Below, one piece after another: positions 37,806 through 48,505 of a stretch of DNA of 64,000 nt. Under the pieces are notes generated by a model. The model worked only from the letters and a program-made list of their open reading frames with translations. It was not told where the DNA came from and searched no databases. The stretch is from positions 248,001 to 312,000 of the forward strand of contig NZ_AP014635.1 of assembly GCF_001547935.1 (NCBI RefSeq), written 5' to 3'. How positions within the stretch are numbered: position 1 is the first letter of the stretch; each line of letters starts with the position of its first letter. This stretch comes from Vibrio tritonius. Its GTDB lineage: Bacteria; Pseudomonadota; Gammaproteobacteria; Enterobacterales; Vibrionaceae. The translations under genes and the position numbers were made by a program.

Positions 37806-39146
37806 TTACAGGATTTGTTTTAAAACTCTATCCGCTTTTACCCTTGTGATTTTTCGAATGAGACGTTGAACTGGAGCTGGATAATTCTCCATTTGTTCTA
37901 TCTGCATGTAGCTACCGATTAAGTGCGTATGCTGTAGGATATTTTCTTTCTCTTTTTCGAACTGACCTGTTAGGTGCTGATTTTCATCACGAACCAAGAG
38001 ACCATTTTCTAGATCTAATTTCCAAGCTCTAGGGTTTAGGTTATTTCCTGTTAAAAGCATATAGCGCTTATCAACCCAAACACCTTTTAAGTGAAAACTG
38101 TTTTCTTCATGTTTCCATAGATGGATAGACAATTTTCGACCGGCTATATTGGCTTCGTTGATACGAGCAAAGCGGCGCAAGTTCAGTTCATATAAGTAAG
38201 GTAAACCACCGATGGTTTTAAATTCTTGCTCCGGTGAAATATAAAAGTCGTTCGCCGTTTTATCGCCGATCACAATGTCGACTTTAACTCCACGACGAAT
38301 CGCTTTCTTCACTTCTTTTGCCACACTCTTTGGAAAATTAAAGTATGGTGTACAAATAAAGATCTCTTCTTTTGCCTGAGCAATCATCTGAATGATGGTT
38401 TGGTTTAGAAAATTACGTCGTTTACCAATTCCGACTAGTGGAGTGATACCTATTTCTTGGTCACTTACTGATTGTGGGGCAAACTTGTAGTGTGATTGCG
38501 CCAAAGAAGATCTAAATTGGCGAATATCAATTTTAATTTCTTTTGTTTTTGGCTTATTACTAGCTGATAGGTCATAAACTGCAGGATGTGCGATCATTTC
38601 ACTTTGTACGTAATTCACCATGGTATTGGCGAGTTCAGTACTCTCTATTGCATGATATCTATCAAAGCGGTAGCGATCTTTATAATGCAGATAAACGTTA
38701 TTTAGGCTAGCACCACTGTAAATCACTTTATCATCGATGATGAAGCCTTTTAGGTGAAGAACGCCAAACACTTCACGGCCACGGACCGGTATGCCATAAA
38801 CAGGAATGCTATGTTCGTACTTTTCTGCAAATTCTGCATACATAGCAGAATTACCTTGTGAAGATGCTGCTCCGATTAGACCGCGTTGAGCTCGGTGCCA
38901 GTCTACGCAGATATTAATATCTAAACCAGGGTTACGCTGTTTTGCTTCATATATTTCTGTCAGTATTTCACGTCCAGCATCATCGTTTTCTAAATACAGA
39001 GCAACGATGTAAATACGTTTTGTTGCGTGACGTATTGATTCGATCAACTGAGTGCGAAACTCTTTAGCAGAGAGAAGAACATTAAAATTCTCTGGAGATA
39101 GCGCAATCGCTGGTAGCTTTTTGACAGGGTGTCTACGAGCAATCAT
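37806..39146 (-). CDS. pssA: CDP-diacylglycerol-serine O-phosphatidyltransferase
   Basis: PssA makes phosphatidylserine, precursor of phosphatidylethanolamine, at the membrane surface. It is the enteric phospholipase-D-type enzyme: two HKD motifs are visible, HLKGFIIDD with His131 and HLKGVWVDKRYMLLTG with His352. It is 446 residues (E. coli 451) and lacks membrane segments, as expected for this peripheral type. The start MIARRHPVKKLPAIAL at 39146 fits. It lies downstream of the GNAT gene on the same strand (88-bp gap) and ends in a terminator facing the repeat array. Confidence 0.96.
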   Translation of the reverse strand: MIARRHPVKKLPAIALSPENFNVLLSAKEFRTQLIESIRHATKRIYIVALYLENDDAGREILTEIYEAKQRNPGLDINICVDWHRAQRGLIGAASSQGNSAMYAEFAEKYEHSIPVYGIPVRGREVFGVLHLKGFIIDDKVIYSGASLNNVYLHYKDRYRFDRYHAIESTELANTMVNYVQSEMIAHPAVYDLSASNKPKTKEIKIDIRQFRSSLAQSHYKFAPQSVSDQEIGITPLVGIGKRRNFLNQTIIQMIAQAKEEIFICTPYFNFPKSVAKEVKKAIRRGVKVDIVIGDKTANDFYISPEQEFKTIGGLPYLYELNLRRFARINEANIAGRKLSIHLWKHEENSFHLKGVWVDKRYMLLTGNNLNPRAWKLDLENGLLVRDENQHLTGQFEKEKENILQHTHLIGSYMQIEQMENYPAPVQRLIRKITRVKADRVLKQIL

Positions 39147-39233
39147 AGGGATGCTTTACCTTTATATGTGCAAAATTGCGGACTAAGTATTCTACCAAAT
39201 TCGCCAGTTATATTGCTAGGAATGGTGTTCATT

Positions 39234-39668
39234 CTACATCTCATCCTGCATAAAATGCATAGGAATGAGATTCTTACCATGTTGAGTGTAGCGCTGATAT
39301 AAACCTTTTAAGTCCGATGGAAGCGCATTTTCGTCAATTGTTACGAAATAGCCCTGCTGATAGAAATGCTCTAGATGCCCATAAGCGAAACAGTAGTCAT
39401 GTGGGCCGAGTATATGCTGAGCACAATAGGCGAGTAATTCCTTGCCTATCCGTAGGTTGCGGCACTGTTCTGCCACAACCATACCTGTTAGGAGTCGATA
39501 TTTGCCAATTTCTCTAAAGCGTACAAGAGCAACCATTGATGATTCTTTGTAGGCAACAATGGTCAATTCGTCACTTTTGGGCTTTGCTCCAGGGTAATGC
39601 TGTTTATAAAAGCGCTTAATTAACGGAATCTTGATGGGATCAAGAGTTTCAAACTGTAGAGTTGCCAT
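39234..39668 (-). CDS. GNAT family N-acetyltransferase
   Basis: A 144-residue protein with the GNAT acetyl-CoA-binding signature (GMVVAEQCRNLRIGKELLAY, about residues 61-80, with R-x-x-R/G-x-G/K spacing of motif A). The C-terminal strand-helix continues with EHFYQQGYF. The substrate is unknown. It lies upstream of pssA on the same strand and divergent from murB. Confidence 0.85.
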   Translation of the reverse strand: MATLQFETLDPIKIPLIKRFYKQHYPGAKPKSDELTIVAYKESSMVALVRFREIGKYRLLTGMVVAEQCRNLRIGKELLAYCAQHILGPHDYCFAYGHLEHFYQQGYFVTIDENALPSDLKGLYQRYTQHGKNLIPMHFMQDEM

Positions 39669-39732
39669 TTGTTCTGTTCTGCATCGGTATCTGTTGTAGA
39701 ATGCTTAGAGTTTAATAGATTACAAGAATGCC

Positions 39733-40779
39733 ATGCAATTTCATCTCGATATATCATTAAAACCTTATCACACGTTTGGTATCGATCAGTCCTGTGAACG
39801 ATTGGCAATCGCAGAATCGGTAGATGACCTCAAATGTATTTATCGCAATCCCGAATGGGCAAACTTCACTAAGCTTGTTATCGGTAAAGGAAGCAACATG
39901 CTTTTTACTGAGCCTTACCAAGGACTAGTTGTCGTTAATCGTATTAAGGGGATTAAATCTACTGAGGACGCAGACGCTTTTTATTTGCATATTGGTTCTG
40001 GAGAGGACTGGCCTTCATTAGTGCAATGGAGCGTTAGTCATGGTATCGCAGGTTTAGAAAATCTTGCGCTTATTCCTGGGTGTGCTGGTTCTGCACCGGT
40101 GCAAAATATCGGAGCTTATGGCGTCGAATTTAAAGATGTTTGTCAGTACGTAGATTATCTTTGTTTAGAGAGCCTTGAAGTGAAGCGACTACCGCTAGCG
40201 GAGTGTAAGTTTGGATATCGTGATTCTGTGTTCAAGCATCGTCTATTTAATAAAGCGGTTGTTGTCGCTATCGGTTTGAAATTAAATAAAAATTGGCAGC
40301 CCAATTTGCAATACGGTCCTCTAAAAACATTGGGGGATAATTGCTCTGCAAAAGCAATATTCGATACGGTGTGCAAAATTCGCCAAGAAAAGCTTCCTGA
40401 CCCAATAAAGCAAGGCAATGCTGGGAGCTTTTTTAAGAACCCTATTATTAATCTAGAACACTACCAGCGGCTATTAACACAATATCCCGATATAGTGGGA
40501 TACCCAGCAGGGGCTGACATGAAGGTCGCTGCAGGGTGGTTAATTGATAAGGCTGGCCTAAAAGGTGTATCCATAGGCGGTGCCTGTGTACATCCCAATC
40601 AAGCGTTGGTTATTGTTAACCAAAATGGCGATGCAACTGCTCAAGATGTTATTGATTTAGCAGCCAAAGTGTATGACGAGGTTTATCAAAAATATCAGAT
40701 TAAATTAGAGCATGAGGTTCGCTTTATGGCTGCTGAATCAGAGACCCACTTAGCACAATTAATGGAGACGTCAGAGTGA
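39733..40779 (+). CDS. murB: UDP-N-acetylenolpyruvoylglucosamine reductase
   Basis: MurB is the FAD enzyme that reduces UDP-GlcNAc-enolpyruvate to UDP-MurNAc with NADPH, in peptidoglycan precursor synthesis. It is 348 residues (E. coli 342). FAD-binding motifs are VIGKGSNMLF and LALIPGCAGSAPVQNIGAYG. The C-terminal substrate domain contains GNAGSFFKNP, with the serine proton donor, and AAGWLIDKAGLKG. It is type I MurB with a YRDS(V)FK loop. The stop codon overlaps the birA start. Confidence 0.97.
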   Translation: MQFHLDISLKPYHTFGIDQSCERLAIAESVDDLKCIYRNPEWANFTKLVIGKGSNMLFTEPYQGLVVVNRIKGIKSTEDADAFYLHIGSGEDWPSLVQWSVSHGIAGLENLALIPGCAGSAPVQNIGAYGVEFKDVCQYVDYLCLESLEVKRLPLAECKFGYRDSVFKHRLFNKAVVVAIGLKLNKNWQPNLQYGPLKTLGDNCSAKAIFDTVCKIRQEKLPDPIKQGNAGSFFKNPIINLEHYQRLLTQYPDIVGYPAGADMKVAAGWLIDKAGLKGVSIGGACVHPNQALVIVNQNGDATAQDVIDLAAKVYDEVYQKYQIKLEHEVRFMAAESETHLAQLMETSE

Positions 40780-41738
40780 AAGATCATAGTGTGAAATTAA
40801 ATTTGTTAAACACCTTGTCCGATGGTGCGTTTCACTCTGGGGAATCATTAGGTAAACAACTTGGAATCACTCGAGCCGCAATCAGTAAACATATTCAAGG
40901 AATACAAGAGTGGGGCGTTGATATTTTTAGGGTACAGGGTAAAGGATATCAATTGGCACAACCTTTCATCATGCTTAACCATGAACGGATACAAAGCCAA
41001 GTAAATAACCCGGTTGAGTTACACCCTATTATCGATTCAACAAACCAATATTTGCTTGAGAGAACAGACACTATCACTTCTGGAACCGTGTGCGTAGCGG
41101 AATATCAATCTCAAGGTCGAGGTAGGCGAGGGCGTCAGTGGATGTCCCCATTTGGGACGAACCTATATTTTTCAATTTTTTGGCGCTTAGAAGCCGGCAT
41201 GGCTGCTGCTATGGGCCTAAGTTTAGTGGTGGGGGTTGCCGTTGTTGAGGCGATTGAAGCTCTAGGTATTGAGGGTGTGAAGCTCAAATGGCCAAATGAT
41301 CTGTACCACGATGATAAGAAGCTAGCTGGCATTTTGGTTGAGATGTCAGGGCAAGCCGGAGGTGCTGCGAATCTAGTGATTGGTATGGGCATGAATCTCG
41401 CGATGCAAGATAAAAAAGGGGCGATAGATCAGCCATGGACGAGTTTAGTTGAAGTGATCGGTAATGATCAGTTTGATCGTAACCAATTGGTGGTTGCCTT
41501 CATCAAAACGCTAGATCAAGCGCTTAAAGATTACGAGATGTATGGAATGCAAGATTTTGTTGCTAGGTGGAATCGGTTAGATAATTTTATAGACCGTCCA
41601 GTTCGCTTGATCATGGGTAATAACGAAATTAACGGTATCGAACGTGGTATTGATGCTCATGGCGGTGTATTACTGGAAACCAATGACGGTGTAAAGAGCT
41701 TTATTGGGGGAGAGATTTCACTGCGCAGCAATGGCTAA
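40776..41738 (+). CDS. birA: Biotin-protein ligase and biotin operon repressor
   Basis: BirA attaches biotin to AccB (encoded at 5827) and, with biotinyl-AMP bound, represses biotin synthesis genes. The N-terminal helix-turn-helix is visible (GKQLGITRAAISKHIQGIQE, about 23-42). The ligase domain carries the biotinyl-AMP loop QGRGRRGRQWMSPFGTNLYF near 113 and KWPNDLYHDDKKLAGILVE near 170. A C-terminal SH3-like domain follows. It is 320 residues (E. coli 321). The GTG start overlaps the murB stop by four bases (GTGA). Confidence 0.97.
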   Translation: MKDHSVKLNLLNTLSDGAFHSGESLGKQLGITRAAISKHIQGIQEWGVDIFRVQGKGYQLAQPFIMLNHERIQSQVNNPVELHPIIDSTNQYLLERTDTITSGTVCVAEYQSQGRGRRGRQWMSPFGTNLYFSIFWRLEAGMAAAMGLSLVVGVAVVEAIEALGIEGVKLKWPNDLYHDDKKLAGILVEMSGQAGGAANLVIGMGMNLAMQDKKGAIDQPWTSLVEVIGNDQFDRNQLVVAFIKTLDQALKDYEMYGMQDFVARWNRLDNFIDRPVRLIMGNNEINGIERGIDAHGGVLLETNDGVKSFIGGEISLRSNG

Positions 41739-41760
41739 GATTGTATTGTTTATCCAAATA

Positions 41761-41786
41761 AAAAGAGACTTTGCAGTCTCTTTTTC
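41761..41786. terminator. Terminator between convergent birA and coaA
   Basis: AAAAGAGACT pairs with AGTCTCTTTT around TTGC; T tracts lie on the plus strand and A tracts upstream, so it can act for both genes. Confidence 0.85.
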
Positions 41787-41812
41787 TGTATCGATACCGT
41801 CTAAATCAGCGA

Positions 41813-42736
41813 TTACTTTCGAAGTAAAATTTCTTCAACAGTATGATTTTCGCCCTTTTGTAGGATAAGTTGAGCTCGATACTTAGTCGGCAAAATGTTC
41901 TGCTGTAAATTCTTACCATTGATGGTATGCCAAATCGTCTGAGCTTTTTCTACTGCTGCGTCTTCTGAGAGTTGCGTATAGTGACTAAAATACGAACCTG
42001 GTTTAGCAAACGCGCTGAAGCGGAATTTCATAAAGCGATCTACATACCATTTTTCGATTAGTCTCGAGTCTGCATCCACATAAATAGAGAAATCAAGAAA
42101 ATCTGATATGAATACTGTATGTGGAGCATGAGGATAATCCATGCCACTTTGCAGGACATTCAATCCTTCTATAATGAGCACGTCAGGACAGTCTACGACT
42201 TTCTCTTCGTCTGTAATATCGTAAGTGACGTGAGAATATACAGGAGCAACAACATGACGCTCGCCAGCTTTTACATCAGAGACAAATTGCACGAGTTTGC
42301 GAATGTCATAGGATTCTGGAAATCCTTTCTTGTGCATGATGTTTTTGTCTTGTAGAACTTTATTCGGATATAGAAAACCATCGGTTGTTATCAATTCTAC
42401 TTTTGGGTGATTACCCCAGCGAGATAATAACGCTCGTAACAAACGGGCTGTTGTACTCTTTCCTACCGCCACACTACCAGCAATTCCGATAATAAATGGG
42501 GGGGCCTTCTCTTTGTTACCTAGAAACTGTTCGAGGACCGTATTGCGATTCTGTCTTGCTGCAACATAGAGGTTCAATAAACGAGCGAGCGGTAGGTAAA
42601 TCTCTACAGCCTCTTCCATCGTCAATTTTTCATTAATACCTTGCAGCTCTTTCAGATCACTTTCTGATAGCGTCATTGGAACAGTGTTACGCAGATTTGC
42701 CCACTGTTCACGATCAAAAGACAAGTACGGACTCAT
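41813..42736 (-). CDS. coaA: Pantothenate kinase, type I
   Basis: CoaA phosphorylates pantothenate in the first and rate-limiting step of coenzyme A synthesis. The P-loop is [19 protein letters not shown] near residue 90, followed by [11 protein letters not shown] and [20 protein letters not shown], all typical of the bacterial type I kinase. I start at 42736 ([17 protein letters not shown]), giving 307 residues; an in-frame ATG at 42760 would give 315, similar to the E. coli protein. Neither has a strong ribosome-binding site. Its partner transporter panF is at 2636. Confidence 0.95.
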   Translation of the reverse strand: MSPYLSFDREQWANLRNTVPMTLSESDLKELQGINEKLTMEEAVEIYLPLARLLNLYVAARQNRNTVLEQFLGNKEKAPPFIIGIAGSVAVGKSTTARLLRALLSRWGNHPKVELITTDGFLYPNKVLQDKNIMHKKGFPESYDIRKLVQFVSDVKAGERHVVAPVYSHVTYDITDEEKVVDCPDVLIIEGLNVLQSGMDYPHAPHTVFISDFLDFSIYVDADSRLIEKWYVDRFMKFRFSAFAKPGSYFSHYTQLSEDAAVEKAQTIWHTINGKNLQQNILPTKYRAQLILQKGENHTVEEILLRK

Positions 42737-42900
42737 AGTATTCTCGACAATCTCACCCATGCGAGAATGGAACATACAATACGTAGCAAATAATGCAAAC
42801 GACAATCACGGCATATTTCATAATTGAATAAAAAATAGGGTAAAAACTAGTCATCTAACGCGAGTTGATTTAATTTGAGCATTTTTTTTGAAAATAGGGG

Positions 42901-42936
42901 TTGCAAGCTCCTAAATCATTCAATAGAATGCGCCCC
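42901..42936 (+). promoter_or_regulatory. Promoter of the tRNA-tufB operon with GC discriminator
   Basis: TTGCAA (42901-42906), a 17-bp spacer and TAGAAT (42924-42929) are followed by GCGCCCC. The layout is that of a stringently controlled stable-RNA promoter. The first tRNA starts 14 bp after the -10. Confidence 0.82.
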
Positions 42937-42942
42937 ACTTAT

Positions 42943-43018
<76 letters not shown>

Positions 43019-43053
43019 TTTTCTCCAAGTAGTGAAAATGGCTATGTATTTTT

Positions 43054-43138
<85 letters not shown>

Positions 43139-43173
43139 TATTGAATAGGAAATAGCACAAAGAGTTACGTGTT

Positions 43174-43248
<75 letters not shown>

Positions 43249-43261
43249 CTCATTTTAGTGT

Positions 43262-43337
<76 letters not shown>

Positions 43338-43441
43338 GCTCTAAGCAAAGTTTTCCTTTTCATATATACTTCTACCGATAATTATTGGTTGCGTGGTCAT
43401 ACTTTTTGAGCCACCTAAATCCGTACCTAGAGGGACAACTC

Positions 43442-44626
43442 ATGTCTAAAGAAAAATTTGAACGTACGAAACCGCACGTAAACGTTGGTACTATCGGCCA
43501 CGTTGACCACGGTAAAACAACTCTAACTGCAGCTATCTGTACTGTACTTTCTAAAGTATACGGCGGTGCAGCTCGTGACTTCGCGTCAATCGATAACGCT
43601 CCAGAAGAACGTGAACGTGGTATCACAATCGCGACTTCTCACGTAGAATACGACACTCCAACTCGTCACTACGCACACGTAGACTGTCCAGGACACGCTG
43701 ACTATGTTAAAAACATGATCACAGGTGCTGCACAGATGGACGGTGGTATCCTAGTTGTTGCTGCAACAGATGGTCCAATGCCACAAACTCGTGAGCACAT
43801 CCTACTAGGCCGTCAGGTTGGTATCCCTTACATCATCGTATTCATGAACAAATGTGACATGGTTGATGATGAAGAGCTACTAGAACTAGTAGAAATGGAA
43901 GTTCGTGAACTTCTAACTGAATACGATTTCCCAGGCGACGACCTACCAGTAATCCAAGGCTCAGCACTTGGCGCACTAAACGGTGAAGCACAATGGGAAG
44001 AGAAAATCGTTGAACTAGCGAAAGCTCTAGACGAATACATCCCAGAGCCAGAGCGTGCAGTAGATCAGCCATTCCTAATGCCTATCGAAGACGTATTCTC
44101 AATCCAAGGTCGTGGTACAGTAGTAACTGGCCGTATCGAGCGCGGTATCCTAAAAGTAGGTGATGAAGTACAAATCGTGGGTATTCACGACACAACTTCA
44201 ACTACTTGTACAGGTGTTGAGATGTTCCGTAAACTTCTAGACGAAGGTCGTGCGGGTGAGAACGTTGGTGCACTACTACGTGGTACTAAACGTGACGAAG
44301 TTGAACGTGGTCAAGTACTAGCGGCACCAGGTTCAATCACTCCACACACTACTTTTGAATCAGAAGTATACGTACTGTCTAAAGATGAAGGTGGTCGTCA
44401 CACACCATTCTTCAAAGGCTACCGTCCACAGTTCTACTTCCGTACAACTGACGTAACTGGTGACATCCAGCTACCAGAAGGCGTAGAAATGGTAATGCCA
44501 GGCGACAACATCCGTATGACAGTAACTCTAATCGCGCCAATCGCGATGGATGATGGTCTACGTTTCGCGATCCGTGAAGGCGGCCGTACAGTAGGTGCTG
44601 GTGTTGTAGCTAAGATCGTTGCTTAA
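43442..44626 (+). CDS. tufB: Elongation factor Tu
   Basis: EF-Tu brings aminoacyl-tRNA to the ribosome as a GTP complex. The 394-residue protein starts [20 protein letters not shown]. GTPase motifs are visible: P-loop GHVDHGKT, the switch region [20 protein letters not shown] and NKCDM. Domains II and III follow to the end [10 protein letters not shown]. Codon use is strongly biased, as expected for one of the most abundant proteins. The position after the four tRNA genes identifies it as the tufB copy; a second tuf gene is expected elsewhere in the genome. Confidence 0.98.
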   Translation: MSKEKFERTKPHVNVGTIGHVDHGKTTLTAAICTVLSKVYGGAARDFASIDNAPEERERGITIATSHVEYDTPTRHYAHVDCPGHADYVKNMITGAAQMDGGILVVAATDGPMPQTREHILLGRQVGIPYIIVFMNKCDMVDDEELLELVEMEVRELLTEYDFPGDDLPVIQGSALGALNGEAQWEEKIVELAKALDEYIPEPERAVDQPFLMPIEDVFSIQGRGTVVTGRIERGILKVGDEVQIVGIHDTTSTTCTGVEMFRKLLDEGRAGENVGALLRGTKRDEVERGQVLAAPGSITPHTTFESEVYVLSKDEGGRHTPFFKGYRPQFYFRTTDVTGDIQLPEGVEMVMPGDNIRMTVTLIAPIAMDDGLRFAIREGGRTVGAGVVAKIVA

Positions 44627-44655
44627 TTGCAATAATCGTTTGACGAAACACTAGT

Positions 44656-44685
44656 AAAAAGGGCATCATTTGATGCCCTTTTTAA
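44656..44685 (+). terminator. Intrinsic terminator after tufB
   Basis: AAAAAGGGCATCA pairs with TGATGCCCTTTTT around TT, 29 bp past the tufB stop codon. Confidence 0.88.
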
Positions 44686-44860
44686 CTGCTATCGAATGGT
44701 TTGTCGAATTGTTAATCAATCGAAAGCAGTATATTTGTAGGGCTAAGAGCATTTCTTAGTCTGAAGTGTTATGATTCAGCATTCAAAATGTTGAAAATGG
44801 ATTTGCCCTGCAACAGCGGGGTTGTTGTCGTCTAAAGTAAGACTTGTGACAGGTTGGTTT

Positions 44861-45244
44861 ATGAAAGCAAAAACTGCTGAAACTCCTGATAATAGCTCAA
44901 GTGCTGCAGAGATATTCAAGTGGGTTGTCACTTTTGCTCTGCTAGCTGTCGCTGTTGTGGGTAATTACCTATACAAAGATATGTCCGTTGTGATTCGTGC
45001 TGCTGGCGTGATCGTATTGATCGCTGCTGCCCTTGGCGTTGCTGCTGTTACTACCAAAGGTAAAGCTGCCGTGATTTTTGCTCGCGAATCTCGTATGGAA
45101 ATTCGCAAAGTTGTTTGGCCAACACGCCAAGAAACAATGCAAACTACACTAATTGTTCTTGCTGTTAGCATCGTTATGGCCCTTGTGCTATGGGGTATTG
45201 ACGGCATTATGGTAAAACTAGTCGATTTTGTGACTCGTATTTAA
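44861..45244 (+). CDS. secE: Preprotein translocase subunit SecE
   Basis: SecE clamps SecY in the inner-membrane export channel. It is 127 residues, the E. coli length, with three hydrophobic segments (about 19-38, 45-64 and 95-118) and the conserved cytoplasmic amphipathic segment [16 protein letters not shown]. The ATG at 44861 matches the family start [11 protein letters not shown]; the earlier frame start at 44822 adds residues with no support. nusG follows after 19 bp, the universal secE-nusG operon. Confidence 0.97.
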   Translation: MKAKTAETPDNSSSAAEIFKWVVTFALLAVAVVGNYLYKDMSVVIRAAGVIVLIAAALGVAAVTTKGKAAVIFARESRMEIRKVVWPTRQETMQTTLIVLAVSIVMALVLWGIDGIMVKLVDFVTRI

Positions 45245-45263
45245 TTGAGAGAGGGTAAGATAC

Positions 45264-45812
45264 ATGAGTGAAGCACCAAAAAAACGCTGGTACGTAGTTC
45301 AAGCCTTCTCAGGATTTGAAGGTCGTGTAGCTCAGTCTCTACGCGAGCATATCAAAATCCACGGCATGGAAGAGCACTTCGGTGAAGTACTTGTTCCTAC
45401 TGAAGAAGTGGTTGAAATGCGTGCTGGTCAACGCCGTAAGAGCGAACGCAAATTCTTCCCAGGTTACGTCCTTGTGCAAATGGTTATGAATGACGAATCA
45501 TGGCACTTGGTTCGTAGCGTTCCACGCGTAATGGGTTTCATCGGTGGTACTTCTGATCGTCCAGCACCAATTACTGATAAAGAAGCTGATGCGATTTTGA
45601 ACCGTCTTGAAAAAGCAAGTGAAGCACCTCGTCCTAAAACTATGTTTGAAGCGGGTGAAGTGGTTCGTGTTAACGATGGTCCATTTGCAGACTTTAACGG
45701 TACAGTTGAAGAAGTGGATTACGAGAAGAGCCGTTTGAAAGTGTCTGTATCGATCTTTGGTCGTGCAACACCTGTAGAGCTTGAATTTGGTCAAGTGGAA
45801 AAACTTGATTAA
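45264..45812 (+). CDS. nusG: Transcription termination/antitermination protein NusG
   Basis: NusG binds RNA polymerase, suppresses pausing, aids Rho and links to ribosomes through S10. The 182 residues contain the N-terminal NGN domain ([29 protein letters not shown]) and a C-terminal KOW domain ([20 protein letters not shown]). It is followed by a strong terminator, so the downstream ribosomal protein genes have their own promoter. Confidence 0.98.
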   Translation: MSEAPKKRWYVVQAFSGFEGRVAQSLREHIKIHGMEEHFGEVLVPTEEVVEMRAGQRRKSERKFFPGYVLVQMVMNDESWHLVRSVPRVMGFIGGTSDRPAPITDKEADAILNRLEKASEAPRPKTMFEAGEVVRVNDGPFADFNGTVEEVDYEKSRLKVSVSIFGRATPVELEFGQVEKLD

Positions 45813-45837
45813 AAAAACATCTTTTAGGCTTGTTTAG

Positions 45838-45872
45838 GGCGCGAAATCTGATTATAATTTCGCGCCTTTTTA
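45838..45872 (+). terminator. Intrinsic terminator after nusG
   Basis: GGCGCGAAAT pairs with ATTTCGCGCC around a 9-base loop, followed by TTTTT. It separates secE-nusG from rplKA. Confidence 0.9.
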
Positions 45873-45941
45873 CAGGTCTCTATTGTAAAACGGGGAGCTG
45901 ATCAAAGGATTAGCGTTTGAACCCAAATTTTAGGAAATATC

Positions 45942-47076
<1,135 letters not shown>

Positions 47077-47081
47077 TGCAT

Positions 47082-47116
47082 TTGCTTAGGCGTGAAATTA
47101 GTGTATAATTCTGCGC
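47082..47116 (+). promoter_or_regulatory. Probable promoter of rplJL-rpoBC
   Basis: TTGCTT (47082-47087), a 16-bp spacer and TATAAT (47104-47109) are followed by TCTGCGCC. It starts right at the end of rplA, equivalent to the E. coli L10 promoter. Confidence 0.72.
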
Positions 47117-47149
47117 CTAATATTTGTGGTTGGGGCTGATTTTAATTTT

Positions 47150-47330
47150 CGAATTAATAGCCAGTCTCCGTCCAAGACCGTAGGCGTTATCGATAGATAA
47201 CTTAATCGTTCCTACGTAGATGGTGCCCGAACTGACGAAAGCTCTATTTATATCTTTCTTCTGGGAATGCACCTCAATAGCTCTCACTGTTGTGATAATA
47301 GTGAGTGGTGTAACGACAACCAGGAGTTAA
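47150..47330 (+). promoter_or_regulatory. L10 leader, autogenous translational regulation
   Basis: The 5' untranslated region of rplJ is about 220 nt and highly structured. The sequence around TACGTAGATGGTGCCCGAAC and CTTCTGGGAATGCACC matches the bacterial L10-leader class that binds the L10-(L12)4 complex and represses rplJL translation. Boundaries are approximate. Confidence 0.75.
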
Positions 47331-47336
47331 TCCAAC

Positions 47337-47831
47337 ATGGCATTAAATCTTCAAGACAAAAAAGCAATTGTTGCTGAAGTCAACGAAGCAGCCAATGGTG
47401 CACTTTCTGCAGTTGTTGCTGACTCTCGTGGCGTTCAAGTTGCTGCAATGACAACTCTACGTAAACAAGCTCGTGAAGCTGGCGTTTACCTAAAAGTTGT
47501 TCGCAACACTCTAGCTCGTCGCGCAGTAGAAGGCACGTCTTACGAATGTCTACAAGACGTATTCGTAGGTCCAACTTTGATCGGTTTCTCTAACGAGCAC
47601 CCAGGTGCTGCAGCGCGTCTTTTCAAAGACTTCGCTAAAGAGAACAAAGAATTTGAGATCAAAGCTGCTGCATTTGAAGGCGCTTTAGCTGATGTAGAAG
47701 TACTAGCTACACTACCAACTTACGACGAAGCAATCGCACGCCTAATGATGTGCATGAAAGAAGCTTCTGCTGGCAAATTGGTACGTACTATTGCTGCTGT
47801 TCGCGACCAGAAACAAGAAGCTGCTGCATAA
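47337..47831 (+). CDS. rplJ: 50S ribosomal protein L10
   Basis: L10 anchors the L7/L12 dimers in the ribosomal stalk. It is 164 residues (E. coli 165); the N-terminal RNA-binding part begins [19 protein letters not shown], and the C-terminal helix that binds L12 dimers covers about 135-164. AGGAG lies upstream of the ATG at 47337. Confidence 0.98.
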   Translation: MALNLQDKKAIVAEVNEAANGALSAVVADSRGVQVAAMTTLRKQAREAGVYLKVVRNTLARRAVEGTSYECLQDVFVGPTLIGFSNEHPGAAARLFKDFAKENKEFEIKAAAFEGALADVEVLATLPTYDEAIARLMMCMKEASAGKLVRTIAAVRDQKQEAAA

Positions 47832-47891
47832 TAAAGCTTGCTTTTTATTGGTTGCAAAATAAACTTATTGTTGACTTAAAAGAGAATTGTT

Positions 47892-48260
47892 ATGTCTATT
47901 ACTAACGAGCAAATCCTAGACGCTGTTGCAGAAATGTCTGTAATGCAAGTTGTTGAACTAATCGAAGCAATGGAAGAGAAATTCGGTGTTTCTGCTGCTG
48001 CTGCTGTTGTTGCTGGCGGCGCTGCTGCAGGCGATGCTGCTGCTGAGCAAACTGAATTCGACGTAATCCTAACTGCTGCTGGCGCAAACAAAGTTGCTGT
48101 TATCAAAGCAGTACGTGGTGCGACTGGTCTAGGTCTTAAAGAAGCTAAAGGTCTTGTAGACGGTGCTCCAGCACCTCTTAAAGAAGCAGTTTCTAAAGAA
48201 GAAGCTGAAGCTCTTAAGAAAGAACTAGAAGAAGCTGGTGCGTCTGTTGAAGTTAAGTAA
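47892..48260 (+). CDS. rplL: 50S ribosomal protein L7/L12
   Basis: L7/L12 recruits translation factors as a multimer on the stalk. It is 122 residues with an N-terminal dimerisation domain ([20 protein letters not shown]), an Ala-rich hinge (about 35-52), and a C-terminal factor-binding domain with [20 protein letters not shown]. It follows rplJ by 60 bp and precedes a partial terminator. Confidence 0.98.
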   Translation: MSITNEQILDAVAEMSVMQVVELIEAMEEKFGVSAAAAVVAGGAAAGDAAAEQTEFDVILTAAGANKVAVIKAVRGATGLGLKEAKGLVDGAPAPLKEAVSKEEAEALKKELEEAGASVEVK

Positions 48261-48290
48261 TTACTTAATTTCATAGCCGTAATGGCTAAT

Positions 48291-48322
48291 GGCTGGTGGT
48301 TTAATAACCACCGGCCTTTTTG
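48291..48322 (+). terminator. Probable attenuator between rplL and rpoB
   Basis: The stem GGCTGGTGGTT pairs with AACCACCGGCC and is followed by TTTTTG. In E. coli a partial terminator here lowers rpoBC transcription relative to rplJL; the same use is inferred. rpoB starts 184 bp later. Confidence 0.75.
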
Positions 48323-48505
48323 CGCTGTAGGGTGTCGGCGAGTTTTCCCGCTGTTTAGACGTCGATTCCCGTGCAAATCACGACCTATTCTTTCGTAGTA
48401 AGTCGTCACTACAGTAAACAGCTATTAGTCACTGTCCTAACCCTTCGTTATTGAAATAACCAAGGCGGACAGTTTGGGTCACTTATCAGCGAGCTGAGGA
48501 ACCCC

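Noticed and set aside
47876..48409. A 177-codon minus-strand frame rich in A, S and R opposite rplL
   Set aside because: It is the antisense shadow of the alanine-rich rplL codons, with no start signal.
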